Shown: positions 1-6,026 of the stretch, piece after piece
Position numbering within the stretch: position 1 is the stretch's first letter
How the letters are laid out: each line of letters opens with the position of its first letter
Origin: Candidatus Atribacteria bacterium
GTDB taxonomy: Bacteria; Bipolaricaulota; Bipolaricaulia; UBA7950; UBA9294
Assembly (NCBI GenBank): GCA_004525685.1
Contig: SPBW01000055.1
Coordinates: forward strand, 1-11,692
DNA length: 11,692 nucleotides
Reading direction: 5' to 3'
The notes under the pieces: model-generated
What the model was told of the DNA's origin: nothing
Databases searched by the model: none
The model's input: the letters and a program-made list of their open reading frames with translations, nothing else
Translations under genes and position numbers: made by a program

Positions 1-1
1 C

Positions 2-556
2 GCGCAAGCGCTTTATGCTCGCGCCAAGCGCATCCGCCGCGGACACCCGCATGTGCATGCCCGTCTAGAGAAATCCAGACAGGAGCTTGCAAAGCTTCAG
101 CGTGCTCTGGAACGAAAGATTCAAGGCGATGCCGTAGATTCTGACGTTCTCACGTTGCTGCCCGGACGTCGGAAACAGAAACCACCTGAGAAGAAGGCCG
201 TTCCATTTCGCCAGTTTGAGGTGGAGGGATACCATATCTGGGTGGGCAAGAGTGCGCGCCAGAATGATGCTCTCCTGCGTGCTGCATCGCCCAATGACAT
301 GTGGATGCATGCCAAGGACTATGCCGGTTCTCATGTGGTGATTCGCGCCCATGGGCAAGAGCGTGTTCCTGCAGCGGTTGTGCAGGCAGCAGGTCGACTG
401 GCAGCGCAACACTCCAAGGCAAGAACGGAAAGGCACGTCGAGATCACCATGACGAAAGTGAAGAACGTTCGCAAGCCCAGAGGTGCGCCTGCAGGGCTGG
501 TAAACGTGAGAGACACGGATACACTGACGATCAAGTTGCCGGAAGGAGAGGCATGA
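2..556 (+). CDS. rqcH: RqcH/NFACT family protein, C-terminal part (5' partial)
   Basis: The frame is open from the left edge, so the true start lies upstream; 184 residues are visible. The GTG at 53 is in frame but internal. The first ~50 visible residues are basic and helical (ARAKRIRRG, RLEKSRQELAKLQRALERK), fitting the end of the middle coiled coil. From about residue 68 comes the NFACT-R (DUF814) domain, with its family signature: GKSARQNDALLRAASPNDMW, HAKDYAGSHVVIR and, near the end, VRKPRGAPAGLV. RqcH (Rqc2/NEMF relative) binds stalled 50S-peptidyl-tRNA complexes and adds C-terminal alanine tails that mark the chain for degradation. The N-terminal NFACT domain that recruits tRNA is outside the window, so activity cannot be judged. 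The stop overlaps the next start (ATGA), suggesting translational coupling. Family assignment is firm; the function is taken from the family. Confidence 0.93.
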   Translation, partial: AQALYARAKRIRRGHPHVHARLEKSRQELAKLQRALERKIQGDAVDSDVLTLLPGRRKQKPPEKKAVPFRQFEVEGYHIWVGKSARQNDALLRAASPNDMWMHAKDYAGSHVVIRAHGQERVPAAVVQAAGRLAAQHSKARTERHVEITMTKVKNVRKPRGAPAGLVNVRDTDTLTIKLPEGEA

Positions 557-1242
557 ACATCGATTCGGTTTTGAACATTGCGCTGTCTCTGATTGCCATC
601 TTCATAGCCATCGTGCTGCACGAGGTTGCACATGGGTATATGGCTTTGAGACTAGGTGACCCCACAGCGCGTAGCTTGGGGCGGCTCACATTGAATCCTC
701 TCGCGCACATCGATCCCATCGGGACAATCCTTGTTCCCGTCATCCTGGCAGTGATCGGAGCTCCGCTTTTTGGATGGGCCAAGCCGGTTCCCATCAATCC
801 GCGCAACTTCCGCAATCCATTCCGTGGCATGTTGTTTGTGGCTCTGGCTGGACCAGGAACGAATGTGGCGCTGGCGTTGGGAGCGACTATTGTCGGCCAT
901 GTTCTCCTGCTCATGGTTCCTGAATCCCTGAACCTGGCGGCGCCTACTTTCGGAAGTAACCTTCTGGTGTCATTGTTCACATTGCTGGGATATCTCGTTC
1001 TGTTCAACCTCTTCTTGGCCGCGCTGAACATGATTCCCATCCCTCCGCTAGATGGCTCCAGGGTGCTGACCTACTTCCTGCCTACAGAAGGTCGCCGTAT
1101 CATGCTGTCGTTGGAACGCTACGGGTTCTTCATCTTTGCGGGGCTTCTCTATCTGGGTGTGTTCGATGGTGCGTTCCGCGCCATGCAGGGGTTGTGGATG
1201 AACTTGCTCGGGAACCACTGGCTCTTCCTCATGTTCGCCTAA
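553..1242 (+). CDS. M50 family site-2-type intramembrane metalloprotease
   Basis: This 229-residue, largely hydrophobic protein has the short site-2 protease architecture without PDZ domains. The zinc-binding HEVAH motif is at residues 23-27 in the first membrane segment. NPLAHIDPIGT at 48-58 is the second family signature, and NMIPIPPLDGSR at 159-170 supplies the third ligand, Asp167. Other hydrophobic stretches lie at about 58-75, 93-121, 138-160 and 188-205. The catalytic set is complete, so an active membrane protease cutting other transmembrane proteins is expected; its substrate cannot be read from the sequence. I chose ATG 553 because it overlaps the rqcH stop by 4 nt and is preceded by GGAAGGAG at 541-548; an in-frame extension back to 301 would only overlap rqcH. 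It is probably co-transcribed with rqcH. It is the simple M50 type rather than RseP, which is longer and carries PDZ domains. Confidence 0.93.
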   Translation: MNIDSVLNIALSLIAIFIAIVLHEVAHGYMALRLGDPTARSLGRLTLNPLAHIDPIGTILVPVILAVIGAPLFGWAKPVPINPRNFRNPFRGMLFVALAGPGTNVALALGATIVGHVLLLMVPESLNLAAPTFGSNLLVSLFTLLGYLVLFNLFLAALNMIPIPPLDGSRVLTYFLPTEGRRIMLSLERYGFFIFAGLLYLGVFDGAFRAMQGLWMNLLGNHWLFLMFA

Positions 1243-1257
1243 AGAGTAGACGCGTCA

Positions 1258-1286
1258 TTGCTGTCTCCATCCGGGATTCGTATAAT
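1258..1286 (+). promoter_or_regulatory. Sigma70-like promoter of tig-clpP
   Basis: A perfect TATAAT -10 box lies at 1281-1286. TTGCTG at 1258-1263 sits exactly 17 bp upstream and matches the first three bases of the -35 consensus. It is placed just after the protease stop (1242) and about 40 bp before the trigger factor start, giving a 5' leader of about 30 nt. It indicates that tig-clpP can be transcribed apart from rqcH and the protease. Confidence 0.7.
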
Positions 1287-1324
1287 CCGCACATCCAAAG
1301 AACCTTGGGAGTTGCCGTTAAGAG

Positions 1325-2578
1325 ATGAGTACGAAAGCTACCTATCAAGTTACTGACCGTCAAGATATTGAAGCGACCATTCAGGTTTCGATTCCTGCCG
1401 AAGGCGTTGCACAGCAGATCGAAGCCGTGTATCGCGATTATGCCAAAGAAGTCAGCGTGCCTGGATTCAGAAAGGGACACGTTCCTCGCAGTTTCCTCGA
1501 CAGCCGATTTGGCCGCGAGGTCTTCCTTCAAGAGTCGCAAGAGGAGTTGCAGCGCAAGCATTTGACCATCGCCCTAACAGAGCTCGACCTTCGCCCCGTG
1601 TCTACACCAGAACTGGATATCGTGAGCTTCGGTGAAGCCGATTCATTCGTGTTCACTGCTTCGTTCGCGATTCTGCCGACAATCGAGCTTCCAGAGATCG
1701 CTGGGCTCGAGGCACAGGTTCCTGCACAGAAAGCGGTCTCCGATGAGGACGTAGAACAGGCCTTGGCGGATGTGCAGCAACAGTTCGGCGTGCTTGGAGA
1801 GCTTGAGGGCGAGGTTGTGTCGGATGGCGATCTGGTGCATGTGAAAGAGGGCGAGCAGGAGTGGGATACGCGCGCTATGAACGGCAATCCGATCACCCAA
1901 CATCTCGTCGGAGCCGCCGTTGGCTCGACTGTGTCGATTGATGCGGAGCTTCCAGATGGGAAGCCGATCAAGACAACGTTGGCAGTGAGCGGGCTTCGGC
2001 AAGTGGTTCTTCCAGATGTGGATGACGATCTTGCTAAGGACGCCGGATACGACGATCTTGAGGCACTCAAGAAGGACATCCGCGAGCGGATTGCCAAGCG
2101 TCGCGATGATCTCCACCAGCAATGGGTGCATGGAGCGCTTTTGGAATCGCTGTTGGCCAAGACGGAGATTCCCCTTCCTGAGACGTTCGTCAACGATCTC
2201 GTGGACGATGAGCTGACCCACTTGCGCGAATCGCTAGAACGTCCCGAGTCAAACCGAACGTATGCCGAGTACCTTGAGCAGAGAGAGCAGACCGAAGACG
2301 AACTGAAAGGCGAGATCAAGACATCGATCGAGGTGCGTATTCGCCGGGAACTCGTGCTGCAGCAGCTGGCCGTTGATCTGAAGATTGACATCGATGGCGA
2401 CGAACTGGACAAGCTTGCAGCAGAAGACGCGGGCGAATATGGCGAGGACCCCGTTCGATTCAAAGCTCGAATGAAGGCAGAAGACCGCTGGGACGACTAT
2501 CGCCTGAGCAAGATCAATGAGCGCATCTTCGAGACGTTGGCTGCGACAGCCATTGTCAAAGAGAAGGAGGATTCATAA
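1325..2578 (+). CDS. tig: Trigger factor, ribosome-associated chaperone
   Basis: This 417-residue protein has the full trigger factor plan. The N-terminal ribosome-binding domain contains the tail signature GFRKGHVP at residues 47-54, which docks at the exit tunnel through uL23. The C-terminal helical chaperone domain runs from about 230 to 417. The middle FKBP-type peptidyl-prolyl isomerase domain is short: roughly residues 161-228, against close to 95 residues in E. coli. Between DGDLVHVKE and LPDGKPIKTTLAV the flap region is trimmed, so isomerase activity may be reduced or lost while holdase function remains. ATG 1325 is about 40 bp after a TATAAT promoter. Its Shine-Dalgarno is weak (only AAGAG very close by, or TGGGAG at 1306-1311), in contrast to the other genes here. 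The stop overlaps the clpP start in TAATG, so the two are likely coupled. Confidence 0.97.
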   Translation: MSTKATYQVTDRQDIEATIQVSIPAEGVAQQIEAVYRDYAKEVSVPGFRKGHVPRSFLDSRFGREVFLQESQEELQRKHLTIALTELDLRPVSTPELDIVSFGEADSFVFTASFAILPTIELPEIAGLEAQVPAQKAVSDEDVEQALADVQQQFGVLGELEGEVVSDGDLVHVKEGEQEWDTRAMNGNPITQHLVGAAVGSTVSIDAELPDGKPIKTTLAVSGLRQVVLPDVDDDLAKDAGYDDLEALKKDIRERIAKRRDDLHQQWVHGALLESLLAKTEIPLPETFVNDLVDDELTHLRESLERPESNRTYAEYLEQREQTEDELKGEIKTSIEVRIRRELVLQQLAVDLKIDIDGDELDKLAAEDAGEYGEDPVRFKARMKAEDRWDDYRLSKINERIFETLAATAIVKEKEDS

Positions 2579-3165
2579 TGGCGCAGATCCCGTTTGTCAT
2601 CGACCATACTGGGCATGCGGAGCGATCTTACGACATCTATTCGCGGCTGCTGGAAGACCGCATTATCTTCCTTCGCGATGTGATTGACGATGATGTCGCC
2701 AACGTTGTCATTGCTCAGATTCTCTTTCTTGCAGCCAAGGATCCCTCCAAGGACATCCGGCTGTACATCAACTCGCCAGGCGGCGTTGTCACAGCTGGGC
2801 TGGCGGTTTACGACACCATGCGTTTTGTGAAGTGCGATGTAGCCACCATCTGTATTGGCCAAGCAGCAAGCATGGCTGCCGTGCTGTTGGCAGCCGGCGC
2901 AGAGGGTAAACGCTCGGCACTGCCGAATGCTCGCATTCTCCTGCATCAGGCATCCGGCGGCGCCCAGGGGCAAGCCTCGGACGTGCGTATACAAACGGAC
3001 GAACTTCTGAGAATCCGAGACCTCTTGGTAAAGATCCTCTCTGATCATACTGGCAAGCCCAAGCGAACGATCCAGAAAGACACGGATCGCGACTACTACA
3101 TGTCCGCAAGTGAAGCGATTGCCTACGGATTGATCGATCGCATCGTCCCTCCACGAGGCGGATAG
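2578..3165 (+). CDS. clpP: ATP-dependent Clp protease proteolytic subunit ClpP
   Basis: This 195-residue serine peptidase (family S14) forms the tetradecameric chamber that degrades substrates fed by a Clp ATPase. The catalytic triad is visible: Ser98 in GQAASMAA, His123 in ARILLHQ, and Asp172 in KDTDRDYYM. SPGG at 66-69 forms the oxyanion region, and DIYSRLLEDRIIFLR near the N-terminus is typical of the family. The protein starts almost at the usual mature N-terminus, so there is little or no propeptide. After the catalytic His the usual HQP becomes HQA, and the handle helix (about 130-155) is somewhat divergent. The start ATG 2578 overlaps the tig stop by 1 nt and has an ideal AAGGAGG at 2564-2570. 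In many bacteria clpX follows directly; here a hairpin and a DUF763 gene follow instead, so the ATPase partner must be encoded elsewhere. Confidence 0.97.
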   Translation: MAQIPFVIDHTGHAERSYDIYSRLLEDRIIFLRDVIDDDVANVVIAQILFLAAKDPSKDIRLYINSPGGVVTAGLAVYDTMRFVKCDVATICIGQAASMAAVLLAAGAEGKRSALPNARILLHQASGGAQGQASDVRIQTDELLRIRDLLVKILSDHTGKPKRTIQKDTDRDYYMSASEAIAYGLIDRIVPPRGG

Positions 3166-3181
3166 CCGAGAGGCGATGGGG

Positions 3182-3214
3182 CAGGTGCCTTGGCACGGAC
3201 TGCAAAGGCACCTG
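3182..3214 (+). terminator. Hairpin after clpP, possible terminator
   Basis: CAGGTGCCTT (3182-3191) pairs perfectly with AAGGCACCTG (3205-3214). An inner GCA/TGC helix past one mismatch leaves a 5-nt loop. It starts 17 nt after the clpP stop, where a terminator would be expected. No T-run follows, so it may instead stabilise the mRNA 3' end. The rest of the gap (3215-3387) shows nothing I can support: a TTGTCA at 3279-3284 has no acceptable -10 box at normal spacing. Confidence 0.5.
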
Positions 3215-3387
3215 AACTGCGTTGATCGGACACTTCTTGCCATCTCGGTAATGACTGTCGCCCACTCTCATCGACGCGTTGTCACACGTGCCGCATTCCG
3301 ATCTGTCAATACTCTATGACATCTGGCCGGTGGATCACTTGGTCTGGTTCCATCGACGATTGCCCTCCAGAGACTGTACAGTGCAGT

Positions 3388-4491
3388 ATGCGTACAGGAA
3401 CCTCAGATCTTCCGCTCCATTATGGCAGAGCACCACGCTGGCTGTTTCAACGCATGACACAGCTGGCTGGCACCATCACAGAACTCATTGTGGTGGAGCA
3501 TGGTGTTGCCGGATTGTTCACGCGACTCTCAGATCCGTTCTGGTTTCAGGCATTGGGATGCGTTCTTGGATTCGATTGGCACTCAAGCGGTGTGACCACG
3601 ACCACCTGCGGCGCGATCAAAGAAGGCATCAAGGGAAAAGAAGAAGAGCTGGGACTGTTCATCGCAGGCGGGAAAGGCGCGGCGTCACGCAAGACGCCGT
3701 CAGAGATCGTCTCGTGGGGCCAAAAGACCGGCGTCGATGCCGACATGTTGGTCGACGCCAGCCGCACGTCGGCCAAGGTGGATAGTTCGGCCGTCCAAGA
3801 TGGATATCAAATCTACCATCATGTGTTCCTGTTCGATCGTGGCGGCAATTGGGCCGTCGTGCAACAGGGAATGAACGAATCGAACGGACTTGCACGGCGC
3901 TACCACTGGCAATCCTCTGGCATGGACGATTTTGTCAACGAGCCACATGCTGCGATCTGTTGCGATGCGCGAAAGCCAAGCTTGAACCTAGTTGCCAAAG
4001 CGAGTGTCGATGCACGAAGCCTGAGCACGGAACTGGCCAGGCAGAAGCCCGTTTCTCTGGTCAGCGAACTGGTCAAGCTGAAATCACTTGCTCTGCCCAA
4101 ACGCCATGAAATTCTGATGTCTGATATCTCCCCGACGCGAATGGATCGAATCTTCCTCAAAACCTACGAAGCGCAGCCGCAGGATTTCAAAGAGCTACTT
4201 TGCCTATCTGGTGTGGGCGCCAAGACCCTTCGGGCGCTGTCGTTAATCGCAGAGTTGGCCTATGGGGCCGAGCCAAGCTACCAGGACCCTGCGCGATTCG
4301 GATTCGCACATGGTGGCAAGGACGGCATCCCATTCCCGGTCGATCGGCCTTTGTATGATCAGACCATCGATCTGATACAGCGTGCTGTCCGCAAGGCGAA
4401 ACTGGGAAACGCCGAAGAGCTTCAGGCTCTGCGCAGACTGGAGCGGCACTTCGCAAGGCCAGGACCAAATCGACAAGAGGCCGACACCTAG
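3388..4491 (+). CDS. DUF763 family protein (COG1415), function unknown
   Basis: This 367-residue protein matches the DUF763 family, found in archaea and scattered bacteria. The conserved N-terminal block is TGTSDLPLHYGRAPRWLF (3-20), followed by DPFWFQALGCVLGFDWHSSG (49-68) and GGKGAASRKTP (94-104). The C-terminal part carries LSGVGAKTLRAL (273-284), which looks like a helix-hairpin-helix, then a conserved FAHGGKDGIPFPVDR (306-320). The GVGxK Lys279 and PVD Asp319 recall the catalytic Lys and Asp of EndoIII-type (HhH-GPD) DNA glycosylases, but this is only a motif-level resemblance. ATG 3388 was chosen because the family starts with MR-x-G-T-x-DLPLHYG; an in-frame ATG at 3316 would add 24 unrelated residues. 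No good Shine-Dalgarno or promoter is visible before it. It stands alone, after the clpP hairpin and convergent with gatD. The family call is strong; the role is unknown. Confidence 0.9.
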   Translation: MRTGTSDLPLHYGRAPRWLFQRMTQLAGTITELIVVEHGVAGLFTRLSDPFWFQALGCVLGFDWHSSGVTTTTCGAIKEGIKGKEEELGLFIAGGKGAASRKTPSEIVSWGQKTGVDADMLVDASRTSAKVDSSAVQDGYQIYHHVFLFDRGGNWAVVQQGMNESNGLARRYHWQSSGMDDFVNEPHAAICCDARKPSLNLVAKASVDARSLSTELARQKPVSLVSELVKLKSLALPKRHEILMSDISPTRMDRIFLKTYEAQPQDFKELLCLSGVGAKTLRALSLIAELAYGAEPSYQDPARFGFAHGGKDGIPFPVDRPLYDQTIDLIQRAVRKAKLGNAEELQALRRLERHFARPGPNRQEADT

Positions 4492-4640
4492 AGGCGTCTA
4501 GCTGGATGCATTCAGCCAGCGACTGGGTTCATCCCAGAACGGAGAATGCGAAGCACTCTCCAATGAACCAGTGCGCCTCTGCGACGAGTTGCGCAGCAAC
4601 TCTCGACAAGCCGAAGCATTGCATTGGCTTGTGCCGGCGC
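4492..4640. terminator. Convergent intergenic region with clustered inverted repeats, possible bidirectional terminator
   Basis: The 149 bp between the DUF763 stop and the gatD stop contain a series of hairpin-forming sequences. They are near-palindrome GCTGGATGCATTCAGC (4501-4516, one G-T); CTGGG-TTCAT-CCCAG (4523-4537); GGAGAATGC-GAA-GCACTCTCC (4541-4561, one mismatch); GAGTTGC-GCA-GCAACTC (4586-4602, perfect 7 bp); and CAAGCC/GGCTTG (4607-4612 and 4626-4631). An outer pairing of ACTGGGTTCAT (4522-4532) with ATGAACCAGT (4563-4572, one bulge) could enclose the third hairpin. No T-tract follows on either strand, so termination is inferred from placement between converging genes. Confidence 0.4.
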
Positions 4641-6026
4641 CTACTTGTGAACCGTCTTCATGAACTCAGCCATTTCGGGCATGCCGCCTTGAAATACGAG
4701 ATATCCATCATGGGGTTCGCGCTGTGTAATCTCACCACAGATGGGCGTCAGCATCAGCTCTCGCACCTTGTCCAGATCGTCCGTTTGGCCAAGCGCCCAC
4801 GCGAGTTTGACGTAGGCGACCTCGGGTAGCATGTTCTCTGAGGGGATGATCCCTTTGGCCATCAAGTCGCGCCCCGTGTCATACACGAACATGTGAACGA
4901 ATCCCCACAGCGTCTGTACAGTCATGTAGATGGCAACTCCAGCAGCTGTAGCTCGCTCAATGGCCGGATAGATGGGCTTGTTGACGTGGCCTAGTCCGGT
5001 TCCTGCGATGACGATACCCTTGTATCCCTTCTCGACTATCGCATCGATGATGTCGGGATGCATATTGGGATAGTAGTAAACCATCGTTACGCGCTCATCG
5101 AATGTCGGGATGATTTGGACGCTGCGATCGTTGCGTCGAGGATTGTAGTCGTGGCGAAGCGGTACAACGCCCTCGCGCGTTACCGTCGCCAGTGGGATAT
5201 CGCCAATGGTGCGGAATGTCGATCGATAGGAAGAATGCATCTTGCGCACGCGGGTGCCGCGATGCAACAATCCATATTCATCCGACGTGGGGCCGAACAT
5301 GCACACCATGACCTCGGCGATGTCGGACGTCGACGCGGCTGTGGTCGCATGAATCAAGTTCAGTGCAGCATCGGATGATGGGCGATCAGACGATCGCTGC
5401 GACCCGACCATGACGATGGGAACAGGCGAGTTCTGCACCATGAACGAGAGAATGCTGGCTGTGTGGTGCATGGTGTCAGTGCCATGTCCGATCACGATGC
5501 CGTCGATACCGTTCTCGATCTCGTGCCCGATGGCCTTGGCCAAGGTCTTGTACTCATGTGGCCCCATGTTCTCTGAGAACACGCCGAACAGCTTCTCTGT
5601 AGACAGATTGCAGATATCGGCAAGTTCGGGAACTGCGCCATAGAGTTCGCCGGGGGAGAATGCCGGGATCACTGCTCCGGTACGATAGTCAAGACGTGAC
5701 GCGATCGTCCCACCTGTTCCCAACAGCTTGACGTAGGGCTTGTCTGGGGATACGGGGAACTCCTTCTCGGGAATCTTGTAGTGTGCTTCCTTGGAGCCCA
5801 GGACTGTTGCTTCGATGATCTTCTTGATGTCGATGCCTACGTTGTAGCCCGTCGATAGTTTGAGCACGAGATGCGTCGAGTCGTCAAACTCAGAGCGAGG
5901 CAGAATGATGCCGCGGAATTCGCCATGCATTGTCTTTAGAATGACGTCATCCCATACGCCAATGGCGAACTTCTCAAGCGTCTCCAGCGCTTCGCCCCGA
6001 TAGCCCTTGGTTTTTTCTGCGTTCAC
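4641..6026 (-). CDS. gatD: Archaeal-type Glu-tRNA(Gln) amidotransferase subunit D (GatD)
   Basis: GatD is the asparaginase-like subunit that releases ammonia from an amide donor for GatE. The 461-residue length fits archaeal GatD, and the ~95-residue N-terminal domain (typical motif LKTMHGEFRGIILPRSEF) distinguishes it from plain L-asparaginase. The catalytic set is intact: Thr107 in GTGGTIAS (103-110), Thr183-Asp184 in GHGTDTM, and Lys262 in RGTRVRKMH, with spacing like that of the characterised archaeal enzyme (Thr101, Thr177, Asp178, Lys254). Other GatD signatures are SQRSSDRPSSDAALNL (209-224) and the C-terminal MLPEVAYVKLAWALG. The start is GTG 6026-6024, overlapping the gatE TGA, with AAGGAG (6039-6034) seven bases upstream. 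It is the second gene of a gatE-gatD operon. The unusual point is the lineage: GatDE is regarded as archaeal, yet the flanking genes are bacterial. Confidence 0.95.
   Translation of the reverse strand: MNAEKTKGYRGEALETLEKFAIGVWDDVILKTMHGEFRGIILPRSEFDDSTHLVLKLSTGYNVGIDIKKIIEATVLGSKEAHYKIPEKEFPVSPDKPYVKLLGTGGTIASRLDYRTGAVIPAFSPGELYGAVPELADICNLSTEKLFGVFSENMGPHEYKTLAKAIGHEIENGIDGIVIGHGTDTMHHTASILSFMVQNSPVPIVMVGSQRSSDRPSSDAALNLIHATTAASTSDIAEVMVCMFGPTSDEYGLLHRGTRVRKMHSSYRSTFRTIGDIPLATVTREGVVPLRHDYNPRRNDRSVQIIPTFDERVTMVYYYPNMHPDIIDAIVEKGYKGIVIAGTGLGHVNKPIYPAIERATAAGVAIYMTVQTLWGFVHMFVYDTGRDLMAKGIIPSENMLPEVAYVKLAWALGQTDDLDKVRELMLTPICGEITQREPHDGYLVFQGGMPEMAEFMKTVHK

Noticed and set aside
301..1242. Longer version of the M50 protease starting at 301
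   Set aside because: The extra 84 residues lie in a shifted frame over the conserved NFACT-R domain; ATG 553 has a Shine-Dalgarno and begins at the first membrane segment.
1528..2463. 311-codon serine/arginine-rich frame on the minus strand opposite tig
   Set aside because: The Ser/Arg-rich composition is what the reverse complement of Glu/Asp/Ala-rich coding sequence produces; trigger factor is clearly the real gene.
3316..3387. Upstream start for the DUF763 protein at ATG 3316
   Set aside because: The 24 added residues resemble nothing in the family, which begins at the MRTGTSDLPLHYG block; no Shine-Dalgarno supports 3316.
4506..4829. 107-codon plus-strand frame after DUF763
   Set aside because: It spans the inverted-repeat gap and runs antisense into the gatD 3' end, with no protein-like features.
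4641..6026. gatD as a simple type I L-asparaginase
   Set aside because: The extra N-terminal domain, the RGTRVRKMH motif and the overlap with gatE identify it as the amidotransferase subunit.
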